Both the position numbers and the translations under genes were made by a program. From RPQJ01 sp035554635 (GTDB lineage Bacteria; Pseudomonadota; Gammaproteobacteria; Steroidobacterales; Steroidobacteraceae), in assembly GCA_035554635.1 (NCBI GenBank), contig DATMIB010000216.1, positions 1-45,329 on the forward strand: a DNA stretch of 45,329 bases, written 5' to 3'. Under the pieces are notes generated by a model. That model saw only the letters and a program-made list of their open reading frames with translations. It had not been told where the DNA came from and made no database searches. How positions within the stretch are numbered: the stretch's first letter is position 1; every line of letters starts with the position of its first letter. Below are positions 14,806 to 23,215 of the stretch, one piece after another.

Positions 14806-17595
14806 TCAGAACTTGTAGCGGAAGCCGAGCTGGTAGTTGCTGCCGTAGTTCGAGTAGCGCTTGACCTGCCGCGGATCGTCGTTTTCGTACTGCACGTACG
14901 GCTCGTTGGTCAGGTTGCTGCCCGACAGGAAGACCGACAGGCCTTCGAGCGGGCCGCCGAAGCCGGCCTGGCCGAAGTCGTAGCTGACCTGCGCATCCCA
15001 CAGTTCCGTCGCGAGCACCTTGGTGTTCTCGAGGCCGTTGTTGTTGCCACGGACCTCACCGGTGTAGTCGCTGCGGTAGTTGCCGCTGACGCGCGCCTGG
15101 AAGCCCCACTTCTCGAAGTACGCGGTCACGCCGTACGACTCGTCGGAGAGGCCGATGACGTCGGCATGCTCGCCGTTGACCTCGACGCTGTTGTCGAGGT
15201 GCGTGTAGTAGCCGATCAGGCCGAAACCGTCGAGCGCATCGGTCAGCACGCGCAGCGGCAGCGCGAACTGCAGCTCCATGCCGAAGATGTCGCCGCCGCC
15301 GGACTCGATCGTCTCCTCGCTGTAGCCCTCGAACGTGTAGACCGTGCCGAGCTCGGGGTAGTAGAACTGCGTGAAGTCCATCGGCACCTTCGCGGTCGTC
15401 TGCCACGAGACGAGGTGCTTGTTGAACATGCCCGCGGTGACGTAGCCGTCGTCGGCGAAGTACCACTCGTAGCTCAGGTCGACCTGGTCTTCCTTGATCG
15501 GCTCGAGCTGCGGGTTGCCGGCGTTGGCGGACCACGGCGAGCGCTCGAGGTTGGCGGTCGGGATGTTGTTGCCCGGGTCGTACACGATCGACGCACCCGG
15601 CTTCATCTTGTCGAGACGCGTGCGCGTCATCGTTCGGGCGGCGCTGAAGCGGACCTTCTGGTTGTCCGTGATGCCGAACTGCAGGTTCAGGCTCGGCAGC
15701 AGGTCCATGTAGGTGCTGCCGTCGCTGACCGGCACGGCGATCACGCCGGTCGGGCTGCCCTGCGCGCCGAAGCCGTCGGCGCTCTGGTCCGTGTAGACGA
15801 TTTGCAGGCCGACGTTGCCGGAGACCGGCGTGTCGTCCGCCTGGCCGGCGAAGTCGACCTGCAGGAAGCCGGTCGTGACCTTCTCCTGGATGTTCCAGGT
15901 GTCGGCCGCGCGGTTCGCCTTGAAATCGCCTTCGTCGTAGGTCAGGTAGTAGCCGCTGTCGTAGAGCTGGCGGCCGTCGATCGCGACCATGCGCTGGCCG
16001 CCGAGGAAGCCGAGCGCGACCGTGCCGCGACGGACGTTCTCGGGGATCGCGGGGTTGCCCGGGTACTCGGGCACCGTCAGGAACAGGCCGGTGTTGACCT
16101 TGGACTTCTCGCGGTCGGTGTAGTTGACGCCGAACGATGCACCCGTGATCGTGCCGTCCCACTTCGCATTTGCCTGCAGGCGCAGCGCGGTCAGCGTCTC
16201 TTCGAAGTCGGCGAAGTTGATGAAGCCGTCCTGGTCGTCGGTGCAGTCGGCGCCGGGGCAATGCGGGTTGTCGAAGCCCCAGTTCTTGGCGCCAGCCAGC
16301 TTCACCAGGTTGTAGTCGTCGTACGGCAGCGTGTAGTCGAGCACGGCACCGTGGCTCGTCATGCGGAAGCCGATGTTGTCGGGCGTGATGCCCGCGCCGG
16401 CTTCGCCGCGGCCGAAGCCCGAGTAGATCTCGAGGTCGGAGATCGTCTTGGTGACTTCGCTGTAGGCACCGTCGAAGCCGACCGACCACGTGTCGTTGAG
16501 CGCGTAGGCGACGTTGAGGCCGCCCGACACGAGTTCGGCGTCCTGGAACGCGGAGTCGTTGCGGATCTGCACGTAGTCGTTGTTGAGCACGCCTTCGGTG
16601 ACGAGGCCGTTCTCGACCGTGTTCACCGTGTAGTCGGGCGTGCCCCAGATCGCTCCCGGCGTCTCGAGACCGCGCTTGATCTGTTCGTCCTTGTAGTCGA
16701 TGTAGAGGCCGTCGACGGTCACGTGCAGCTTGTCGTTGGGCTGCCACTCGAGCACGCCGGAGACGGAGTCGCGGTTGAGCATCGCCGAACGCACGTAAGA
16801 CTTGTGGCCGCCGAGGATGCGGTCGCCGTCGGGCGTCTCCGGATAGCCCCAGGCATTCCACCACTCTTCCTGGCTCGGCGATTCCATCGTCGCGACGGTC
16901 AGCGCGACACCGATCGTGTCGCCCGCGAACTGGTCGACGTAGCTCGCCGCGGCGCGGTAGCCGTTGTCATCCATGTCCGGGTTGAGCGCGGAGAGGTCGT
17001 TCTGTTCGTACATGCCGTTGACGGCGATCGTCTCCGGCGCCGAGAGCGGTCGCACCGTCTGCAGGTCGACCGTGCCTGCGACACCCTGCGTCAACAGCGT
17101 GCCGGTGGTGGTCTTGTAAACGGTCGCGCCCGAGATGATCTCGGACGGATAGAGGTCGAACTCGACGCCACGGTTGTCGCCCATGCCGAGCAGCTCGCGG
17201 CCGTTCATCGTCGCGGCGACGAAGTCCTGGCCGAAACCGCGGATCGAGATCGCGCTGGTGCGACCGTTGACGCGCTGGCCGGAGACGCCGGGCAGACGCG
17301 CGAGCGATTCGGCGATGCTCGACTCGGGCAGCTTGCCGATGTCTTCGGCGGAGAGGGCTTCGACGACGGCCGGCGATTCGCGCTTGGCCTCGATCGAGGT
17401 CTCGAGGGCCTGACGGAAGCCGGTGACGACGATTTCCTCGAGCTCCGGTTCTGCGCCGGCCACTTCCTGCGCCTGCGTCAGGCCGGGCAATGCAAGGGCG
17501 GTGGCGATGGCAAGCGACAACGCCGTGCGACGACGCTGCGACTCGATGGAACCGGCGAAGCTTTTTCGCGCGAGCAGATGACGAGCGTTCGACAT
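14806..17595 (-). CDS. TonB-dependent receptor, Xanthomonas/Caulobacter type, probable maltodextrin uptake
   Basis: The 929-residue outer-membrane protein has a signal peptide (to about TQAQ, residue 42) and a TonB box (EEIVVTG). The plug domain has SAEDIGKLPESSIAESLARLPG and SIRGFG, which is the TonB-Xanth-Caul signature. A long beta-barrel ends in GFRYKF with the terminal aromatic. The family imports sugars and siderophores. Adjacency to a LacI regulator, two sugar permeases and two exported GH13 enzymes points to malto-oligosaccharides, as for Caulobacter MalA; this is inference from context. It reads away from lacI, with a candidate operator about 98 bp upstream of the start and a terminator right after the stop. 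Confidence 0.88.
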   Translation of the reverse strand: MSNARHLLARKSFAGSIESQRRRTALSLAIATALALPGLTQAQEVAGAEPELEEIVVTGFRQALETSIEAKRESPAVVEALSAEDIGKLPESSIAESLARLPGVSGQRVNGRTSAISIRGFGQDFVAATMNGRELLGMGDNRGVEFDLYPSEIISGATVYKTTTGTLLTQGVAGTVDLQTVRPLSAPETIAVNGMYEQNDLSALNPDMDDNGYRAAASYVDQFAGDTIGVALTVATMESPSQEEWWNAWGYPETPDGDRILGGHKSYVRSAMLNRDSVSGVLEWQPNDKLHVTVDGLYIDYKDEQIKRGLETPGAIWGTPDYTVNTVENGLVTEGVLNNDYVQIRNDSAFQDAELVSGGLNVAYALNDTWSVGFDGAYSEVTKTISDLEIYSGFGRGEAGAGITPDNIGFRMTSHGAVLDYTLPYDDYNLVKLAGAKNWGFDNPHCPGADCTDDQDGFINFADFEETLTALRLQANAKWDGTITGASFGVNYTDREKSKVNTGLFLTVPEYPGNPAIPENVRRGTVALGFLGGQRMVAIDGRQLYDSGYYLTYDEGDFKANRAADTWNIQEKVTTGFLQVDFAGQADDTPVSGNVGLQIVYTDQSADGFGAQGSPTGVIAVPVSDGSTYMDLLPSLNLQFGITDNQKVRFSAARTMTRTRLDKMKPGASIVYDPGNNIPTANLERSPWSANAGNPQLEPIKEDQVDLSYEWYFADDGYVTAGMFNKHLVSWQTTAKVPMDFTQFYYPELGTVYTFEGYSEETIESGGGDIFGMELQFALPLRVLTDALDGFGLIGYYTHLDNSVEVNGEHADVIGLSDESYGVTAYFEKWGFQARVSGNYRSDYTGEVRGNNNGLENTKVLATELWDAQVSYDFGQAGFGGPLEGLSVFLSGSNLTNEPYVQYENDDPRQVKRYSNYGSNYQLGFRYKF

Positions 17596-18106
17596 GATGA
17601 CGGCGACCCCCGGGACGATGTGTCTGTTCTGTGCAACGGTGATCCGTTGGCGGGCGCGATGCTAGATAAGTGCACCGCGACAGCGCAAGGAATGCATACG
17701 AATTCATAGATTTGACGCAGCAACGCGGTCGTCGTGGACCGTGTCCATCACTCGGGCAAACCACGATTGTTGCTCCGGCGCGTCAGCCAGGACACCTCGC
17801 TGCGCTCCGCTTCACGGGCCGTGGCACGCCGACGCCGGGAGCGCAGCGACGTCACGGTCGTCAATGCCGCCTGCCGGAGAGCAATGCACGACGACCGGGC
17901 GCACCGCGCGTGTGCACGATCGACGGTGCGCGCGATGCGACTGGCCCCCATTGGCCACGTGTCGGTGTCGCGCGAGATCGTCGCGCCTCACATGCGGCAA
18001 GCGTACTTGCCGCGATGCGCGAAGGTGGCCGCGCCGCACGACCGGCCTCGCGCGTTGCTGCATCACAAGGTGCGTGCTAGCGTGCCGTCGGCTCCCAAGG
18101 AACCCG
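17596..18106. other. 511-bp divergent intergenic region, TonB receptor / lacI
   Basis: It holds operator 1, a weak TTGCGC-N18-TAGCAT promoter for the receptor and a TTGACG hexamer (17712-17717) in the lacI direction without an obvious -10. The remaining 380 bp up to lacI has open frames but no domain-like protein, no strong hairpin and no RNA family I recognise. Confidence 0.5.
17693..17706. promoter_or_regulatory. Candidate LacI-family operator 1 (TonB receptor/lacI divergent region)
   Basis: TGCATACGAATTCA fits the CG-centred pattern TGCAWWCGWWTKCA shared with three other sites in the window. The 16-bp extension ATGCATACGAATTCAT matches its reverse complement at 12 of 16 positions. It lies about 35-50 bp upstream of a possible TAGCAT -10 (17664-17659) for the receptor gene. 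Confidence 0.55.
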
Positions 18107-19141
18107 ATGAAGCAGCGATCAAGGCCGACTTCGCGCGACATCGCGCGGCTTGCGGAAGTCTCCCAGGCCACCGTCTCGCGCGCGCTGCGCAACAGCCCGC
18201 TGGTCAAGCTCGAAACGCGCACGCGCATCGCCTCGATCGCGCGCGAGCTCCGCTACCGGACCGATCGCTCGGCGGCGGGCCTGCGTTCGGGTCGCAGCCA
18301 GACGCTCGCGCTGCTGCTGTTCGAGGAGTCGCAGGACGACTCCTCGATCAACCCGTTCTTCCTCTCGCTGCTCGGCCACATCACGCACGAGACGGCACGC
18401 CGCAACCTCGACCTGCTCGTCTCCTTCCAGCAGCTGAGCGAGGACTGGTACACCGACTACCTGCTCAGCCACCGCGCCGACGGCATCATCCTGCTCGGGT
18501 ACGGCGACTACCTGGACTCGATTCCGCGGCTGCGACATCTCGCCGACGACGGCGCCAATTTCGTGATCTTCGGACCGCCGTTCGACGGCATACCGGGCCG
18601 CTACGTCGGTTGCGACAACGCGGCCGGCGCCGCATTCGCCACCCGGCACCTGCTCGGGCTCGGCCGGCGCCGCATCGCGTTCGTCGGCACGGCGAACGAA
18701 CACTGGCCCGAGTTCGAGATGCGATACCGCGGGCACGTCCAGGCATTGGTCGAGGCGGGCCTCGCGCCCGATCCGGCGCTGCTGGTCGAGGCGCTGGCGA
18801 GCGAGTCGTCGGGCCACGAGGCCGCCCGACGCCTGCTCGCGTCGCGGACACCGTTCGACGCGGTGTTTGCGGCCAGTGATTCGATCGCGATCGGCGTGCT
18901 CGGCGCGCTGCGCGAGCGCGGGCTGCGCACGCCCGAGGACGTCGCCGTGGTCGGCTTCGACGACATCGCGGCCGCCGCGCATTTCAATCCGCCGCTGACC
19001 ACGGTGCAGCAGGACACGCGTCGCGCGGCCGAGGCGCTGGTGCAGAACGTGATCCGGCTCGTCGATGGCGAACCGGTCGAGTCACTGCTGATCGAGCCCA
19101 AGCTCATCGTGCGAGCTTCCTGCGGCGCGCTGACCGCGTGA
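18107..19141 (+). CDS. LacI-family transcriptional regulator of the maltodextrin locus
   Basis: I chose the ATG at 18107 (344 aa) because AAGGAA precedes it and the LacI helix-turn-helix follows at once (SRDIARLAEVSQATVSRAL, then the hinge). Upstream in-frame starts would add a long nonsense N-terminus. The C-terminal periplasmic-binding-like effector domain ends with the usual AVVGFDDIAAAAHFNPPLTTV pattern. Its HTH and neighbours suggest it senses a maltodextrin or glucose signal, like MalI/MalR proteins. The CG-centred palindromes at 17693, 23143, 28904 and 34209 are its likely operators (inference). Confidence 0.9.
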   Translation: MKQRSRPTSRDIARLAEVSQATVSRALRNSPLVKLETRTRIASIARELRYRTDRSAAGLRSGRSQTLALLLFEESQDDSSINPFFLSLLGHITHETARRNLDLLVSFQQLSEDWYTDYLLSHRADGIILLGYGDYLDSIPRLRHLADDGANFVIFGPPFDGIPGRYVGCDNAAGAAFATRHLLGLGRRRIAFVGTANEHWPEFEMRYRGHVQALVEAGLAPDPALLVEALASESSGHEAARRLLASRTPFDAVFAASDSIAIGVLGALRERGLRTPEDVAVVGFDDIAAAAHFNPPLTTVQQDTRRAAEALVQNVIRLVDGEPVESLLIEPKLIVRASCGALTA

Positions 19142-19211
19142 CGACGACCGCCGTCGCCGCGCGGCTCGACCGACGCGTGCGCCCGAAGCGGACTATCCCG
19201 GGGATCCCGTC

Positions 19212-19880
19212 GTGACGGCACTCGAGATCCTCGATCCGGCGACACTCGACGAGGACGTCGCGGCCGCGGTGACACGGTGGCTCGCGCTCCACGAGCGGGC
19301 AAGCCTCGTGGTGTCGGGCGGACGCACGCCGGCGCCGTTCCTGCGTGCACTCGCGCAGCGATCGCTGCCCTGGTCGCGTATCGACGTGCTGCTCGCCGAC
19401 GAGCGCTGCGTGCCGCTCGATCATCCTGCGAGCAACCAGCGCAGCACCCGTGAAGCATTCGCCGGCACGCCGGCCGCGACCAGCCTGCACGAACTCGATC
19501 CGACAACGCCCGGTGCACTGGACCGCTGGCGCGCGCGGGTCGCCACCCTGTCGCGCCCGTTCGCGGCGGTCGTGCTCGGCATGGGCGAGGACGGGCATTT
19601 CGCGTCGCTGTTTCCGGGCATGCCGGGCCTCGCCGCGGCGCTCGACCTCGACCGGTCGACCACGGTCGTTGCGGCGATGGCGCCCGTCGAACCGCGGGCG
19701 CGACTGAGCCTGGCATTGGCCGCGCTGCTCGACACGGAACTGCTCGCGTTGCACGTCACGGGCGCCGCGAAACTCGCCACGCTGCGACGCGCCGCGCAAC
19801 CCGGCGACCCGCTCGGGCTGCCGGTGCGTGCGTTGCTGCACCAGCAGCGCGTGCCGCTGCGCATCTACCACCAAGCCTGA
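19212..19880 (+). CDS. pgl: 6-phosphogluconolactonase
   Basis: The 222-residue cytoplasmic enzyme hydrolyses 6-phosphogluconolactone to 6-phosphogluconate in the pentose phosphate/Entner-Doudoroff routes. Family motifs are present in order: VVSGGRTP, LLADERCVPLDHPASN, VVLGMGEDGHFASLFPG and RARLSLAL. The start is a GTG with GGGGAT 7 nt upstream. It follows lacI by 70 bp on the same strand and may be co-transcribed. No zwf, edd or glk is beside it in this window, which is unusual, since pgl commonly sits with zwf. Confidence 0.9.
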   Translation: MTALEILDPATLDEDVAAAVTRWLALHERASLVVSGGRTPAPFLRALAQRSLPWSRIDVLLADERCVPLDHPASNQRSTREAFAGTPAATSLHELDPTTPGALDRWRARVATLSRPFAAVVLGMGEDGHFASLFPGMPGLAAALDLDRSTTVVAAMAPVEPRARLSLALAALLDTELLALHVTGAAKLATLRRAAQPGDPLGLPVRALLHQQRVPLRIYHQA

Positions 19881-19953
19881 ACGGGGCTGCTGCGCGCGTC
19901 GCCGATCGCAGCGCCGTTCGCAGCACTGGCGCGCCGCTTCGACGAGGACGAGG

Positions 19954-21468
19954 CTACGCGATCGAGTCGGGCTCTTCGCGATCGTCGACCCGCAGCGTGG
20001 CGAGCCCTGCAAGCAGCATCAGCGCGCCGCCGAGCACGAGCGCATCGATGCTGGCGCCATCGAACAGCACGCGCACCAGGATGCCGAGCACGCTCGCGGC
20101 AAGGATCTGCGGGATCACGATGAAGAAGTTGAAGATCCCCATGTAGATGCCCATCTTCTGCGGTGGCACGGCCTGCGAGAGCATCGCGTAGGGCAGCGAC
20201 AGGATCGACGCCCAGGCGATGCCGACGCCGACCATCGACACGAGCAGCCACTGCGGGTCGTCGATGAAGCGGATCGAGACGAGTCCGAGCGCACCGCACC
20301 AGAGCCCGACCAGGTGCGCCTTGCGGCGGCCCAGCACCGCCGCCAGCTTCGGGATCGCGAGCGCCGCGAGCGCCGCAAACCCGTTGTAGGCCGCGAACAG
20401 CACGCCGACCCAGTTGGCGCCGTCGTTGTAGGCCGCGGAAGCGGTGTCGGTGGTGCCGTAGTGGTACGCCGTCACGGCGGCGGTCGTGTAGATCCACATC
20501 GCGAACAGCGCGAACCACGACAGGAACTGCACCACGGCGAGCTGCCGCATGACCTTCGGCATCGAGTGCAGGTCGTTGACGACGCTGTAGAGCATGCCCT
20601 CCGTCCGGCCTGAAAGCTGGCGCGCGGCCGCGACGAACTGCAGCAGGCCGAATGCGGCGAGCCCGAAACCGAGCACGTAGAGCTGCTTGTCCCAGCCGAA
20701 CAGCGCGACGGCCGCCGCGAATGCGAGCCCGGCGACGAGCCAGGTGCCGCCGGCGGTGCGGTACTGCGTCGGCGTGCGTGCGGCCGGGTGTGCCGTGTCG
20801 GCCACGGCGGCGGACGGCGCGAACGCGGCCAGCTCTTCCGGCGAGTACTCGCGCGTGCGCACGACGGTCCAGAGGACGGCAGCCAGGAACGCAATCGCAC
20901 CGAGATAGAACGCGAGCTTGACCGAGTCCGGCAGCTCGCCGGGCGCCGCGACGTTCGACACTTCGAACACGTTCGCAAGGACCCACGGCAACGCGGAGGC
21001 GACGACCGCGCCGATCCCGATGAACCAGCTCTGCATCGCGTAGCCGCGTGCACGCTGCCGCTCGGGCAGCATGTCGGCCACGAGTGCGCGGAACGGCTCC
21101 ATCGAGACGTTGATCGACGCGTCGAGGATCCAGAGCATGCCGGCCGCCATCCAGAGGTACGGGCTGTTGGGCATCACGACCAGCGCCGCGGTCGCGAGCA
21201 GCGCGCCGATCAGGAAGTACGGCCGGCGCCGGCCGAGCCCGCCCCAGGTGCGATCGCTCAGGTAGCCGACGATCGGCTGCACGATCAGGCCAGTGACCGG
21301 TGCCGCGAGCCAGAGCATCGGCAAGTCGTCGATCGAGGCACCGAGCGACTGGAAGATCCGGCTCACGTTCGCGTTCTGCAGCGCGAAGCCGAACTGGATG
21401 CCGAGGAACCCGAAGCACATGTTCCAGATCTGCCAGAACGTGAGTCCGGGTTTCTTCTTGTGCTGCAT
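19954..21468 (-). CDS. SLC45/GPH-like sugar:proton symporter (maltose-type)
   Basis: The 504-residue inner-membrane protein has about 12 hydrophobic segments. It carries GLIVQPIVGYLSDRTWGGLGRRRPY between helices 2 and 3 (Asp and the RRRP loop as in SLC45/sucrose-type carriers), then LDASINVSMEPFRALVADMLP in helix 4. The family imports di- and oligosaccharides with protons; Caulobacter MalY is a maltose example. The upstream GH13 gene (61 bp away, same strand) suggests the enzyme and transporter act together. The ATG start has AGGA 8 nt upstream. Confidence 0.85.
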   Translation of the reverse strand: MQHKKKPGLTFWQIWNMCFGFLGIQFGFALQNANVSRIFQSLGASIDDLPMLWLAAPVTGLIVQPIVGYLSDRTWGGLGRRRPYFLIGALLATAALVVMPNSPYLWMAAGMLWILDASINVSMEPFRALVADMLPERQRARGYAMQSWFIGIGAVVASALPWVLANVFEVSNVAAPGELPDSVKLAFYLGAIAFLAAVLWTVVRTREYSPEELAAFAPSAAVADTAHPAARTPTQYRTAGGTWLVAGLAFAAAVALFGWDKQLYVLGFGLAAFGLLQFVAAARQLSGRTEGMLYSVVNDLHSMPKVMRQLAVVQFLSWFALFAMWIYTTAAVTAYHYGTTDTASAAYNDGANWVGVLFAAYNGFAALAALAIPKLAAVLGRRKAHLVGLWCGALGLVSIRFIDDPQWLLVSMVGVGIAWASILSLPYAMLSQAVPPQKMGIYMGIFNFFIVIPQILAASVLGILVRVLFDGASIDALVLGGALMLLAGLATLRVDDREEPDSIA

Positions 21469-21529
21469 CGCGTAGGTCCTGGTGGGCGGCGAGACGGCCG
21501 CGTGTGGGCTGCTGCGGCCGGGCCTGGGT

Positions 21530-22915
21530 TCAGCGCGTGTAGACGAGGTAACCCCACGCCGGCAGCTCGACCTTGGCGCCCGGCCTCAGTTCGACGGTCT
21601 TGCCGCTGTCGAAGTCCGTGTAACGCCCCTCGAACAACGCACTCCTGAACGACACCGTCTGCGGCTTCGCGGAAAAGTTGAACACCGCGAACACCGCATG
21701 GTCGTCGTTGCGCCGCACGAAGCTGAGCACCTGCTCGGGCGCGTCGTTCGGCACGTCGACCATGCGCGCGCCCCAGCCACCGTTCCAGAGCGCGGTGTTC
21801 GCCTTCTTGAGCGCGAACAGCCGTCGGTACAGTTCCTCGTGCGGGTGCAGCTTCCAGACGATCGGGTCACGCTCGAAGAACTCGAGCCGCTTGGTGTTGC
21901 CCGCCTCCTGGCCGTTGTAGATCAGCGGAATGCCGCTCGCGACCACCGAGAACACCATCGCGGCCCGTACGCCGTCGCCGAACGCCTCGAACTCCGTGCC
22001 CTCCCACGAGTTCTTGTCGTGGTTGCTGACGAAGTTCATGCGCATCGCCTCGCGCGGCCAGGCATTGTCCTGCTGCGAGAGATAGCCGCGGACCGGGCCG
22101 ACACCCTTGCCGCCCACGGTCGCCTGGTGCACGGCGTCCCAGAAGCCCCAGGCATAGGTGGCGTCGAACGCGTCCTCGTGCAGGTCGCGCGCCTCCCATT
22201 CGGCCAGCATGAACACGGGCTTGATCGCGTCGAGTTCGCGACGCGCCTGGTTCCAGAAGTCGAGCGGCACGAAGCCGGCGACGTCGCAGCGGTAGCCGTC
22301 GATGCCGGCCTCGCGGACCCAGTATTTCAATGCGTCGGTCATGTAGCGACGCAGGCCGGGCTGGTTGAAATCGAACTCGATGATGTCCGACCAGTCCCAC
22401 CACGACGACGGATGAAAGTCGCCCTTCCAGTCACGCTCGTACCACTCGGGGTGCTGCGCGACGAGCACGTTGTCCCAGGCCGAGTGGTTCGCGACCCAGT
22501 CGAGGATCACGTACAGGCCGAGTTCGTGCGCGCGGTCGACGAACCGCTTGAGGTCGGCGAAGGTGCCGAACTCCGGATTGACGCCGAGGTAGTCCTGTAC
22601 CGCGTACGGGCTGCCGAGCGTCCCCTTGCGATGCTTTTTGCCGATCGGGTGGACCGGCATCAGCCAGACGATGTCGGCGCCGAGCGCCTTGATCCGTGGC
22701 AGTTGCTTCTCGGCCGCCGCCAGCGTGCCTTCCGGCGTGAACTGACGCAGGTTCACCTGGTAGAGCACGGCATTCTTCGACCATTCGGGCGAGTGCACGC
22801 GCACGAGGGGCACGGGGCGGTAGCGCTCGAGTGTGGCGTCAGCGGCGGGCGCTTCGGCCCACACGGAGCCTGCGACCAGCAGGCCGAGGAAAGCGAACAG
22901 CGTCAGTTTGCTCAT
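21530..22915 (-). CDS. Exported GH13 alpha-amylase-family enzyme
   Basis: The 461-residue product has a Sec signal peptide (cleavage about residue 20, SVWA-EAP) and a single GH13 barrel. The four conserved regions are present: DWVANH (139-144), GYRCDV with nucleophile Asp211, LAEW with acid/base Glu239, and NHD with His299-Asp300. A short beta-sandwich domain closes the C-terminus. It cleaves alpha-1,4-glucans; the length and short loops fit a periplasmic amylase acting on malto-oligosaccharides. Upstream lies the shared divergent region with operator 2. The Shine-Dalgarno sequence before the ATG is poor. Confidence 0.87.
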   Translation of the reverse strand: MSKLTLFAFLGLLVAGSVWAEAPAADATLERYRPVPLVRVHSPEWSKNAVLYQVNLRQFTPEGTLAAAEKQLPRIKALGADIVWLMPVHPIGKKHRKGTLGSPYAVQDYLGVNPEFGTFADLKRFVDRAHELGLYVILDWVANHSAWDNVLVAQHPEWYERDWKGDFHPSSWWDWSDIIEFDFNQPGLRRYMTDALKYWVREAGIDGYRCDVAGFVPLDFWNQARRELDAIKPVFMLAEWEARDLHEDAFDATYAWGFWDAVHQATVGGKGVGPVRGYLSQQDNAWPREAMRMNFVSNHDKNSWEGTEFEAFGDGVRAAMVFSVVASGIPLIYNGQEAGNTKRLEFFERDPIVWKLHPHEELYRRLFALKKANTALWNGGWGARMVDVPNDAPEQVLSFVRRNDDHAVFAVFNFSAKPQTVSFRSALFEGRYTDFDSGKTVELRPGAKVELPAWGYLVYTR

Positions 22916-23215
22916 GGGATGTGCTCGAGCGAGATACGGGAAATGCGCGGCCGCCCCGCCACGGCGGGCGAGGTGCAGCGTCGAGGTGTCGGCCCCGGTC
23001 GAAGCTCAAGCGCTCCCCCTCATCCCATCGTTGCGATCGCGTCGCCGCGCCGGGGCAGATGCGACGATCACGCACTACATCCGCCACGGTCGCGCGAGTC
23101 TAGCAACGATTGCCCGAGTGTCGTGGCACCGCGCGCGCCGAATGCAATCGTATTCAGTGACTTGTCGCGACTGCACCGCGATGCTTCACTGCGCCGCACT
23201 GCACGGAGCCTCCGC
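22916..23215. other. 300-bp divergent promoter region between the two GH13 genes
   Basis: It contains operator 2 (23143-23156) and TAGACT on the minus strand (23102-23097), a likely -10 for the minus-strand amylase. That would give a start near 23090 and a leader of about 175 nt. On the plus strand TTGTCG-N17-TTCACT is a weak promoter candidate. The 175-nt leader shows no riboswitch I recognise. Confidence 0.5.
23143..23156. promoter_or_regulatory. Candidate LacI-family operator 2 (between divergent GH13 genes)
   Basis: TGCAATCGTATTCA fits the CG-centred consensus TGCAWWCGWWTKCA. Its centre lies about 59 bp upstream of the start inferred from the minus-strand TAGACT -10 and 66 bp upstream of the plus-strand ATG at 23216, so it could control both genes. 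Confidence 0.55.

Noticed and set aside
21482..23215. 5' extension of the plus-strand GH13 frame, giving 1193 residues
   Set aside because: The extension is antisense to the other amylase and has no domain; the signal peptide and ribosome-binding site start at 23216.
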